Part shown: positions 1 through 5,809 of the stretch, in pieces
Numbering within the stretch: the stretch's first letter is position 1
Layout: each line of letters begins with the position of its first letter
Assembly (NCBI GenBank): GCA_964433675.1
Contig: CAYSSJ010000025.1
Span: 1 to 24,777, forward strand
Direction: 5' to 3'
DNA from: CAYSSJ01 sp964433675
Lineage (GTDB): Bacteria; Cloacimonadota; Cloacimonadia; Cloacimonadales; TCS61
Length of the DNA: 24,777 nucleotides
Position numbers and translations under genes: made by a program
Notes under the pieces: model-generated
Databases searched by the model: none
Told to the model about the DNA's origin: nothing
What the model saw: the letters and a program-made list of their open reading frames with translations, nothing else

Positions 1-123
1 CTACAGTGAAAAAAATGTTGCTACTCAAGTGAGATGATAGAGGGTAGAAGATGGAAGAGAAGAGAAGCAGGGAGAGTTCCTGGTGAAAAGAAAAGCAGTG
101 AGGTGTTTAGGGTTTAGAAGTTT

Positions 124-151
124 AGAGGTCGGAGGTCAGAGATCAGAGTTC
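124..151. repeat. Degenerate heptamer tandem repeat
   Basis: Four consecutive 7-base units can be read: AGAGGTC, GGAGGTC, AGAGATC, AGAGTTC, followed by a decayed unit AGAATGG. It is a short minisatellite in purine-rich non-coding DNA. No function is implied by the sequence. Confidence 0.6.
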
Positions 152-166
152 AGAATGGGAAAACGG

Positions 167-215
167 TCATCTCGAGCGGAATCCCGACTTGCCGGAGTGA
201 AGTCGAGAGATCTCT
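167..215. repeat. Intergenic inverted repeat 1 (TCTCGA ... TCGAGA)
   Basis: TCTCGA at 170-175 is mirrored by TCGAGA at 203-208, and the right side runs into the perfect palindrome AGAGATCTCT (206-215) followed by a T-run. It resembles a small palindromic intergenic repeat; copy number in the genome cannot be judged from this window. Confidence 0.45.
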
Positions 216-347
216 TTTTACAAATGTCAAACAGCAAAGTAGAAAGACGGAGAGACTGTGAGAGTATATAGGAGAAAGAAGATAGGAGTTTTGGAGGATA
301 GGAAGATTGGTAGAGAGCGGAGAGATCTCAGAAAGAGAACGATATCG

Positions 348-393
348 TCACACTGAGTAGCTTCGGTGTAAGCCGGAGCGTATCGAAGTGTGA
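348..393. repeat. Intergenic inverted repeat 2 (TCACACT ... AGTGTGA)
   Basis: TCACACT (348-354) pairs perfectly with AGTGTGA (387-393). A second pair, CTTCG (361-365) with CGAAG (384-388), overlaps the outer right arm, so two alternative hairpins are possible. It has the look of a dispersed palindromic intergenic unit. Confidence 0.5.
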
Positions 394-412
394 ACTTAGG
401 AAGTGTGGCATT

Positions 413-489
413 GTCACCCTTCGATACAATTCCGACAAGTCAGAATCACTCCATCCTTCGTTTTACTACGGAATGGCAGGCAGGGTGAC
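413..489. repeat. Intergenic inverted repeat 3 (GTCACCC ... GGGTGAC)
   Basis: GTCACCC (413-419) and GGGTGAC (483-489) are perfect complements 63 bases apart. The left arm is directly followed by TTCGATAC, similar to the TATCGAAG inside the neighbouring repeat at 348-393, so both may belong to one repeat family. Confidence 0.4.
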
Positions 490-572
490 GGCTGGTAGGG
501 AATATGGATTTGCTGATTAACAAGAGCAGGCATTCGTTTCGGTCATTTGGGGAATTGGGATTTGTTTGCCTG

Positions 573-608
573 CCCCGTGAAATTTCGTCAGAAATATTTC
601 ACTGAGGG
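573..608. repeat. REP-like hairpin (GTGAAAT ... ATTTCAC)
   Basis: GTGAAAT (577-583) pairs with ATTTCAC (596-602). Flanking CCC and GGG can extend the stem after an interruption, and an alternative inner hairpin ATTTC-GTCA-GAAAT (582-595) is present. Such compact hairpins are typical of REP-like intergenic elements; no T-run follows, so it is not a classic terminator. Confidence 0.45.
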
Positions 609-634
609 ATTGTTTGGTATTTTTCTTATCCATA

Positions 635-750
635 GGCTCGTCTCTTTTTTTATGATTTGAGTACTAAAAGACTATGCTTTTTTTTTATACATCTCATTAT
701 TATAAATTCCTAACCTTAATTAACTGGATATTTTTTAGTGTTTACTTTCC
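635..750 (+). repeat. ~118-bp direct repeat, copy 1
   Basis: This stretch begins GGCTCGTCTC and ends GTTTACTTTCC and matches 9901-10020 almost base for base, with a few small indels in T-runs. Both copies have the same orientation and lie 9.3 kb apart, bracketing the entire minus-strand gene block. Unlike copy 2, this copy is not preceded by the left arm that would complete a hairpin. I see no open reading frame in it. Confidence 0.85.
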
Positions 751-883
751 AATAATTCTAGCATTCGATACATTGATAAGACTAGATCATAGCGATATGA
801 GTTTGCTCCTAATAACATCAACATGCCTCAACCACTTTTTTAGCCACTGCTAGTGGGCGTTTGTTGATATCCTATTTTTATCA
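751..883. other. AT-rich spacer beside a broken gene
   Basis: There is no intact gene. On the minus strand 871-818 reads as a short stretch, DINKRPLAVAKKVVEAC followed by TGA, without a start or ribosome binding site. It lies just beyond the end of the MinD-family fragment and may be a further decayed piece of the same gene; this is a weak inference. Confidence 0.4.
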
Positions 884-1096
884 CTAATTGTCTATGTCGA
901 AATGTTTGCAAAGTACTACGATATTTTGAAGATCATGCTGAGCTGACAAGGTAGATTCTGTTATGATGATCATAGAGTCAGTGCCACTAATTGAGGCAAT
1001 TACCGGACAGCCCATTCTTGGTGGTTCATCTATTAGAATCAGCTCAAAATGCCCTTCTTCTTTTCTACTATTTCCTGAACTGTCCAAGTCTTTTAT
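884..1096 (-). pseudogene. Fragment of a MinD-superfamily P-loop ATPase
   Basis: The reading frame directly after the dehydrogenase stop (1097-1099) continues in the same frame as about 70 codons and ends at TAG (884-886). Its core, LILIDEPPRMGCPVIASIS followed by IIITESTLSAQHDL and VVLCKHFDI, matches the Walker-B-like and following region of MinD-superfamily ATPases that carry an inserted ferredoxin domain. In that family the equivalent is roughly IDGPPGIGCPV and VTEPTLSGLHDL. The whole N-terminal half, including the Walker A loop and ferredoxin insert, is missing, as is the C-terminus after the HFDI segment. The only start is a TTG at 1087 with no ribosome binding site. I call it a remnant, not a working gene. 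Such ATPases often sit in redox or Fe-S gene clusters. Confidence 0.75.
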
Positions 1097-1855
1097 TTAC
1101 AAAGTAGATGACCATCCTCCGTCAATAACCAGTTCATGTCCGTTAACATAACTGGAAGCTTTCGAAGCCAGATATATTATTGTGCCTATCAGTTCATCCG
1201 CTGTAGCATGGCGTCCCATCGGTACTTTTTGCTTCAGTTTTTGCATAAATTCTTTATCTTTGAGAAAATCGTCTGTCATATCAGTGGCGAAAACACCCGG
1301 ACATACAGCATTTACACGAAGGGTATGTCCCCATTCCGCCGCAAAGGTTTTTGTCATCATAATTAATCCTGCTTTGGCAGCACTGTAAACTGCCGAACCT
1401 GCATAACCTCTTATCCCGGCAATACTACTTATGTTGATAATATTTCCTTTTCCTCTTTTAAGCATATGTTTTGCAACAGTCTGAGCACAGATAAACTGTC
1501 CGGTCAAGTTCACTTGTATCACCTTATTCCAATCTTCCAGGCTCAGTTCTTCTGCTTTGCCAGTTCTGAGGATGCCGGCATTATTGATCAGAATATCAAT
1601 ATTTCCGAAATTCTCAATTGTCTTTTCAATCATATTATCTACATCTTCTACATTACTAACATCTACTTTTATTCCCAAAACATGGTGACCTTCTTTTTTA
1701 ATTTCATCAACTGTGTCGGAGCTGTCTATGATATCCGCGATAACGACTTTAGCACCAACTTTGGCTAGCCCTACAGCCATTGCTTTGCCTAAACCACGGC
1801 TACCTCCCGTTACGATCGCTATATCTCCTTCAATATTAAACAATTCAGATGCCAT
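1097..1855 (-). CDS. Short-chain dehydrogenase/reductase (FabG-like SDR)
   Basis: A 252-residue classical SDR, the usual length for the family, expected in the cytoplasm and NAD(P)H-dependent. The Rossmann loop TGGSRGLG is at residues 16-23, NNAG at 91-94, the structural Asn at 116, and the catalytic Ser144, Tyr157 and Lys161 lie in NISS and YSAAKAG. It ends in GGWSSTL. A strong AAAGGAGGT ribosome site precedes ATG 1855, 12 nt after the PfpI-family gene stop, so it is the last intact gene of the suf run. Substrate cannot be read from sequence; FabG-type 3-oxoacyl reductases, gluconate 5-dehydrogenases and KduD-type enzymes all look like this. Downstream, a broken ATPase follows in the same frame without a terminator. 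Confidence 0.93.
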   Translation of the reverse strand: MASELFNIEGDIAIVTGGSRGLGKAMAVGLAKVGAKVVIADIIDSSDTVDEIKKEGHHVLGIKVDVSNVEDVDNMIEKTIENFGNIDILINNAGILRTGKAEELSLEDWNKVIQVNLTGQFICAQTVAKHMLKRGKGNIINISSIAGIRGYAGSAVYSAAKAGLIMMTKTFAAEWGHTLRVNAVCPGVFATDMTDDFLKDKEFMQKLKQKVPMGRHATADELIGTIIYLASKASSYVNGHELVIDGGWSSTL

Positions 1856-1867
1856 TTTTAACCTCCT

Positions 1868-2383
1868 TTAATCTTGCAATTTGACTAAACATTCTTTGAT
1901 AAATGCCTGTAAATCAGCCGGGCTTCTACTGGAAACCAGATTTCCATCAACTACAACTGCTTGATCTTGGAATTCAGCCCCAGCATTTACTATATCTTGT
2001 TTTATCGATTTCCAGCCGGTGATTGTTCGTCCTTCTAATACTCTTGCGTTTATGAGAAGTTGTGGTCCATGACAGATCATGAAGACCAGTTTACCTTTCT
2101 GGACAAATCTTCTCACAAATTCTACAGGTTCTTGATAAGCCCGTAGTTTATCAGGTGAAAAACCACCCGGGATAAGCAGAGCATCAAAGTCATCTACCGC
2201 AACCTCACTAATTATCGTATCAATCTGAACTGTAATTTTGTTTTTTTTACCGGTAACTTTCTTATTTTTCGTTAGACCAATATGTGTGATTTGATGTCCT
2301 TTTTTTTTGAAAGCTGAACTTGGTTCATAATATTCAGAATCTTCAAAAAGGTCATCAATGATTACAGCTATTTTTTTCCCCAT
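1868..2383 (-). CDS. DJ-1/PfpI family protein (class I GATase-like fold)
   Basis: A 171-residue single-domain protein of the PfpI/YhbO branch of the DJ-1 superfamily. The nucleophile-elbow Cys104 is followed by His105 in FMICHGPQLL, the conserved acidic residue is Glu14 in DLFEDSEYYEP, and the oxyanion GG lies in LIPGGFSPDKLR. The tail VVVDGNLVSSRSPADLQAF is typical of the family. Members have been reported as intracellular proteases, chaperones or protein/nucleotide deglycases; the deglycase role is debated, so I do not assign a reaction. It is preceded by an AAGGA ribosome site and lies 22 nt after sufB and 12 nt before the dehydrogenase, which places it in the oxidative and Fe-S stress operon. 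Confidence 0.93.
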   Translation of the reverse strand: MGKKIAVIIDDLFEDSEYYEPSSAFKKKGHQITHIGLTKNKKVTGKKNKITVQIDTIISEVAVDDFDALLIPGGFSPDKLRAYQEPVEFVRRFVQKGKLVFMICHGPQLLINARVLEGRTITGWKSIKQDIVNAGAEFQDQAVVVDGNLVSSRSPADLQAFIKECLVKLQD

Positions 2384-2405
2384 CTTAACTTCCTTCGTTT
2401 TTTGT

Positions 2406-3506
2406 TTACATCCCTCCGGTTAAAGTTTGGTCTGCCAACCTATCTACTTCTGCTCTTATCTCATCCGGAATCGTTAATATATTTACATCCAGAAAACCAC
2501 GAATAATTAAGGACTGAGCTTCTTCTTTGGGAATTCCCCTTGCCATCAGGTATTCTAGTTCTTCTTTACTGATTTTACCTATCGCGGCTTCATGTGACAT
2601 ATCTACATTACGACGAGTTGTTCTAAGTTCCGGTATAGCATGTATTATGCCGGTTTCGGTAACAATGAGTCCTTGACATTCAAGATGAGCTTTTATATCA
2701 ACTGCCTTGGAATAAAGATCACCTCTGGCTATTGCAGTACCGCCAAAACTTACGGCACGTGAGATTATTTCTGCTGATGAACCTAGTTCTTCAAAAATTA
2801 CGCGGGATCCAATATCAACTAAACAATCTTTATGGGCTGTTATAAGGGACGAAAATGTTGCTTTACATTTTTTATGTAGAACTGCCGTAGGATACATTTT
2901 TATGTTACGTACAGGGCTTAGAGATATGTAGTTAGAAACAAAAGAAGCGCCATCTTCGACAATAGCGACGCTCATAGGAGTGACTTCGACATCTTTTTCC
3001 CAACGATGAATCATGGTAAAATTCAGATAGGCATTTTTCTCAACAAAGAACTCTGAAATACCAAGATGATATGCTTCTTCTGCTGCTTTTGAAGATGCAC
3101 AACCGGTAATCAGATGTACGCGGGAACCTTCTTCGGCAATAACAATATTATGAACATTCTGGCGGAAATCTTTATTATTGAGGAAAAGACAGGATTGGAT
3201 GGGAAATTTTGCAGTTACACCTTTTTTTATTCTGATGAAATAACCACCTTGTGTATCTTGAGGATATTGCTTATCGATTGTTTTGAATGCTTTCCCATAA
3301 TACGTAGTTTTCAACTCCGGATATTTCTTACAAGCAACTTCAATTGGTTCAATCTCTATACCTTCTAATAGAGTTTTATTGAATAAGACTGAATCATCTT
3401 GTTGAATAAAGGTTGCGGAACGAGACTTTTGCGAAAAGTCCAAACCAACCTTTTTAAGCTTTTCCTGGTCTTCTTTGGATAAATTCGAATCAATTATTTT
3501 ATTCAT
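2406..3506 (-). CDS. sufB: SufB/SufD-family Fe-S scaffold (SmsB-like)
   Basis: Scaffold subunit that, with the SufC ATPase, assembles Fe-S clusters in the cytoplasm. At 366 residues it is shorter than E. coli SufB (495) and closer to the short SufBD proteins of archaea and anaerobes. The C-terminal beta-helix core contains FGGTAIARGDLYSKA, then Cys277 in HLECQGLI, and His305-Glu306 in MSHEAAIGKI; by alignment these sit where E. coli SufB has its essential Cys405 and the HE pair near 433-434. It ends with the helical MARGIPKEEAQSLIIRGF segment typical of the family. The gene starts 11 nt after sufC. No separate sufD, sufE/U or sufS is seen, matching the minimal sufC-sufB (SMS) arrangement. The start is supported by an AAAGG site 8 nt upstream. 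Confidence 0.93.
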   Translation of the reverse strand: MNKIIDSNLSKEDQEKLKKVGLDFSQKSRSATFIQQDDSVLFNKTLLEGIEIEPIEVACKKYPELKTTYYGKAFKTIDKQYPQDTQGGYFIRIKKGVTAKFPIQSCLFLNNKDFRQNVHNIVIAEEGSRVHLITGCASSKAAEEAYHLGISEFFVEKNAYLNFTMIHRWEKDVEVTPMSVAIVEDGASFVSNYISLSPVRNIKMYPTAVLHKKCKATFSSLITAHKDCLVDIGSRVIFEELGSSAEIISRAVSFGGTAIARGDLYSKAVDIKAHLECQGLIVTETGIIHAIPELRTTRRNVDMSHEAAIGKISKEELEYLMARGIPKEEAQSLIIRGFLDVNILTIPDEIRAEVDRLADQTLTGGM

Positions 3507-3517
3507 AATAAGTGCCT

Positions 3518-4252
3518 TTATATTTCATATTCCCGGCATTCCCTACATTTCCCGTATCCATATTCCTTTATTTCGCTAAAAATACGTTTCGGCTCTTTAT
3601 GACAGATAATTTTACCATCATATAAGACGCATCCATCTTTGGCTTCTAAATAGTCAAGAATGTAACCGGTGTGACTGATTATCAAAGCAGATACTTTATG
3701 ACGATTCATATACTGGTTGATAGCCTTACTCATTACCGCGACATTTTCGATATCAACACCAGATTCGGGTTCATCAAGCAAGAGAAGTTTGGGAGACTGT
3801 AAAAGTATTTGGAGTAATTCGGAGCGCTTTATTTCACCGCCGGATAAATCAACATTAAGATCTCTTTGCAACAAATATTCCAAATTCAAAGCCTTAATCA
3901 ACATGTCTTTCTCTGCCGGATCCTTGTTCTCACCATAAAGCAGGTCTGCTAATTGATTTAGTTTGATACCACGTATTTTAGGTGGATGTTGAAACATCAA
4001 ACCTATCCCATGTCTTGCTCGTTCATCAGGCTTAAGTTCAAGAAGGTTTTTGCCATCAAACTCTATGCTGCCAGAAATGATATCATAGTTGTCAAAACCC
4101 ATTATGGCACCTAATAGAGTCGATTTGCCGGATGCGTTGGGCCCGAAGAGAATAATGTTCTTATGTCTTTCTATATCTAAATCAAGTTTATTTAAAATAG
4201 TTTTTTCACCTACTTTGACGGTCAGATCTCTTATCTTTAATAGGACATCCAT
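3518..4252 (-). CDS. sufC: SufC-type Fe-S assembly ATPase (SmsC-like)
   Basis: Cytoplasmic ABC-type ATPase that drives conformational change of the SufB scaffold; it is not a transporter subunit. Walker A is GPNASGKST at residues 37-45, the signature is LSGGE at 136-140 in the SufC-specific form LSGGEIKRSE, Walker B is LLLLDEPESGVD at 156-167, and the H-loop His is at 194 in IISHTG. Length 244 is normal. An unusual C-terminal tail, KCRECREYEI, carries a CxxC pair that could bind metal or form a disulphide. It heads the run sufC-sufB-PfpI-SDR and has its own promoter-like sequence at 4279-4309. Confidence 0.95.
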   Translation of the reverse strand: MDVLLKIRDLTVKVGEKTILNKLDLDIERHKNIILFGPNASGKSTLLGAIMGFDNYDIISGSIEFDGKNLLELKPDERARHGIGLMFQHPPKIRGIKLNQLADLLYGENKDPAEKDMLIKALNLEYLLQRDLNVDLSGGEIKRSELLQILLQSPKLLLLDEPESGVDIENVAVMSKAINQYMNRHKVSALIISHTGYILDYLEAKDGCVLYDGKIICHKEPKRIFSEIKEYGYGKCRECREYEI

Positions 4253-4278
4253 AATTTCCCTTGTTTATTCTCCATTAG

Positions 4279-4309
4279 TTTATATCATAGTTAAAGCAAA
4301 TCATAACAA
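4279..4309 (-). promoter_or_regulatory. Candidate promoter of the suf operon
   Basis: On the minus strand TTGTTA (4309-4304) is followed after 19 bases by TATAAA (4284-4279), preceded by TGA so that the -10 is of the extended TGN type. The -10 lies 26 bases before the sufC start. The left arm of the inverted repeat at 4308-4390 touches the -35, so a regulator or upstream terminator structure could influence it. No Rrf2/IscR-like site was recognised. Confidence 0.4.
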
Positions 4310-4390
4310 GCCGGTTCTTAGTTGACTTGAGACTATTAACAATATCAAATCTCGTATTGTTTTTGATAGTCATGCGATCCGAGCCGGCTT
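4308..4390. repeat. Nested inverted repeats between the superoxide reductase gene and sufC
   Basis: An outer pair AAGCCGG (4308-4314) / CCGGCTT (4384-4390) encloses an inner hairpin with two stem segments, GACTAT/ATAGTC (4331-4336, 4366-4371) and AACAATA/TATTGTT (4338-4344, 4355-4361). The RNA of either strand could fold into one long branched hairpin. There is no clean T-run, so it may be a processing or attenuation element, an operator, or an intergenic repeat. Confidence 0.5.
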
Positions 4391-4410
4391 TATTACCACA
4401 AGGAGTCGCT

Positions 4411-4434
4411 TTCGGGCTCTAAAGAAAACCCGAA
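4411..4434 (-). terminator. Weak hairpin after the superoxide reductase gene
   Basis: Immediately after the TAG stop the minus strand reads TTCGGG ... CCCGAA with a 12-base loop. It lacks a downstream U-run (AGCGACTCC follows), so it could be a weak terminator or only an mRNA 3'-end stabiliser. Confidence 0.3.
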
Positions 4435-4830
4435 CTATTCAACAGTTATTTTTTTTGAGTTTTGCCAGAGCCCGTGGATATTGCAATAACTCGAGGCAAG
4501 AATAGTTCCGCTTTTTTCTGTTTTAAAGCTCAATGATATTCGATGATGTGTATACACCGAGCTTGTATCAGGTCCTTCAACAGATTCTCCATGTGCAGTA
4601 AATTCAGCTTTACCAATCTGATAAGGAAACTTAGCATCATCAGGCTTAAAATAAATATCGATCCAGCGAATATGATGTTCAGTTTTGTTCGGATGAGCGA
4701 CTTCCTTACCTATTGAAACTTCGATAGAGAAAAATTCACCTTTTTTGATACCATCCGGCAGTTCAATCACCGGGACATGTTTTTCTTTTTTCCAGTCTGC
4801 TGTTTGAAATAACTCGTTCATTTCTATCAT
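4435..4830 (-). CDS. Superoxide reductase (neelaredoxin-type, one-iron)
   Basis: Reduces superoxide to hydrogen peroxide without making oxygen, using electrons typically from rubredoxin, in the cytoplasm of anaerobes. At 131 residues it is a one-iron (class II) enzyme lacking the N-terminal desulforedoxin domain. All expected iron ligands are visible: His18 in EKHVP, His46 and His52 in AHPNKTEHHIRW, Cys116 and His119 in YCNIHGLW. The spacing 46-52 and 116-119 equals that of the Pyrococcus enzyme, and Glu16-Lys17 form the EK pair near the active site. A strong AGGAGGTG site fixes ATG 4830. It lies between korB and the suf operon, with structured spacers on both sides, so it may be its own transcript. 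Confidence 0.96.
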   Translation of the reverse strand: MIEMNELFQTADWKKEKHVPVIELPDGIKKGEFFSIEVSIGKEVAHPNKTEHHIRWIDIYFKPDDAKFPYQIGKAEFTAHGESVEGPDTSSVYTHHRISLSFKTEKSGTILASSYCNIHGLWQNSKKITVE

Positions 4831-4889
4831 TTTTCACCTCCTAATATACATTAATGGTTAATTATCAAATGACAAATGAAATCGTAAAT

Positions 4890-4935
4890 GAGACATATAA
4901 TTTACAATCATTCACAAAATATTGTACAGTGTCTC
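4890..4935 (-). terminator. Stem-loop between korB and the superoxide reductase gene
   Basis: GAGACA (4890-4895) pairs with TGTCTC (4930-4935), and inside it TACAAT (4903-4908) pairs with ATTGTA (4921-4926). It follows the korB stop by 19 bases on the minus strand. It is AT-rich with no obvious U-run, so terminator function is only possible; it could equally be a regulatory site before the superoxide reductase gene. Confidence 0.35.
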
Positions 4936-4953
4936 ATCGAATATAGTACATCC

Positions 4954-5799
4954 TCAAGCGAAATCTTCGAATATTCCATTAATGTCATTATTTTGCTGAT
5001 TAACCAAAATGTTGCCAAACTCCAACTTTTCCAGATAGGTCTTATGTGGAGAGTTGTAAATTATACCCATCGGAATTTTATCGCCCCATTCTAATGCTTT
5101 TGATAAGGCAGTTTGTAGTTGATTAGGATCATACGAGCCTGACTCTCCGACATCATAAAGTCTTTCTGCATACCAATCGTATGTATTGATTTTATTGAAA
5201 GAGACGCAAGGCTGCATTACCTCAACCAAAGAAAACCCCCGATATTTGATAGCCTCCACAATAATATTAGACAGATTTTCTATCTGACGTGAAAAGCCTC
5301 GAGCAACAAACCCACATCCGGCTGCAATTGCGACTGCTAGAGAATTGAATCGGTTGAGCACCACACCATTACTCTGGACTTTAGTTTTCATGCCTGGTTC
5401 ACTTGTAGGAGAAGCTTGTCCCTTGGTCAATCCATAGATCTGATTGTTATGCACAATAACTGTAATGTCGATGTTCCTTCTGATGTTGTGAATAAAATGA
5501 TTACCTCCTTCTCCATAGCAATCTCCATCACCAGTATCAACTATTACTTGAAGGTCAGGATTGACCATCTTTGCTGCTGCTGCAACCGGCAAAGCTCTTC
5601 CGTGTAAACCGTTAAAACAGTTAGCTCTAATATAATGTGGAAGCTTTGCTGCCTGTCCTATCCCTGATACAAATAAAGTTTTTTGGGGGGGTTGGTCTAA
5701 TTTTGCCAAAGACTTTTTAACCGCATTTAAAATGCCGAAATTACCACATCCCGGGCACCATGCTATAGGATCTTTGCTCTTATATTCTTGTAGTTCCAT
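4954..5799 (-). CDS. korB: 2-oxoacid:ferredoxin oxidoreductase, beta subunit
   Basis: TPP-binding subunit of a ferredoxin-dependent 2-oxoacid oxidoreductase, which converts a 2-oxoacid plus CoA to acyl-CoA, CO2 and reduced ferredoxin (2-oxoglutarate is the likeliest substrate by similarity). I take ATG 5799 as the start because AAGGAGGAATT directly precedes it; the frame extends nine codons upstream but would overlap korA. The product is 281 residues. Cys15 and Cys18 lie in WCPGCG, the TPP/Mg motif GDGDCYGEGGN at 90-100 ends in HNNQIYGLTKGQ, and Cys198 is in MQPC. The third cluster cysteine of the Sulfolobus-type enzyme (GIGC) is Gln49 here; the nearest cysteine is Cys61 in RANCFNGLHGR. Only 10 nt separate it from korA. 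Confidence 0.93.
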   Translation of the reverse strand: MELQEYKSKDPIAWCPGCGNFGILNAVKKSLAKLDQPPQKTLFVSGIGQAAKLPHYIRANCFNGLHGRALPVAAAAKMVNPDLQVIVDTGDGDCYGEGGNHFIHNIRRNIDITVIVHNNQIYGLTKGQASPTSEPGMKTKVQSNGVVLNRFNSLAVAIAAGCGFVARGFSRQIENLSNIIVEAIKYRGFSLVEVMQPCVSFNKINTYDWYAERLYDVGESGSYDPNQLQTALSKALEWGDKIPMGIIYNSPHKTYLEKLEFGNILVNQQNNDINGIFEDFA

Positions 5800-5809
5800 A
5801 ATTCCTCCT

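Larger units (their letters stand above)
1..630. other. Gene-free intergenic region, repeat-rich
   Basis: I see no credible gene here. The first ~340 bases are purine-rich (runs of gaga, ggag, gaag) and the rest carries several inverted repeats listed separately. One open frame of 62 codons exists, but it runs through the heptamer and palindrome repeats and has no ribosome binding site or protein family signature, so I read it as chance. Confidence 0.7.

Noticed and set aside
83..271. 62-codon plus-strand open frame in the left intergenic region
   Set aside because: It lies over the heptamer repeat and a palindrome, is Arg/Ser-rich by composition only, and has no ribosome site or family resemblance.
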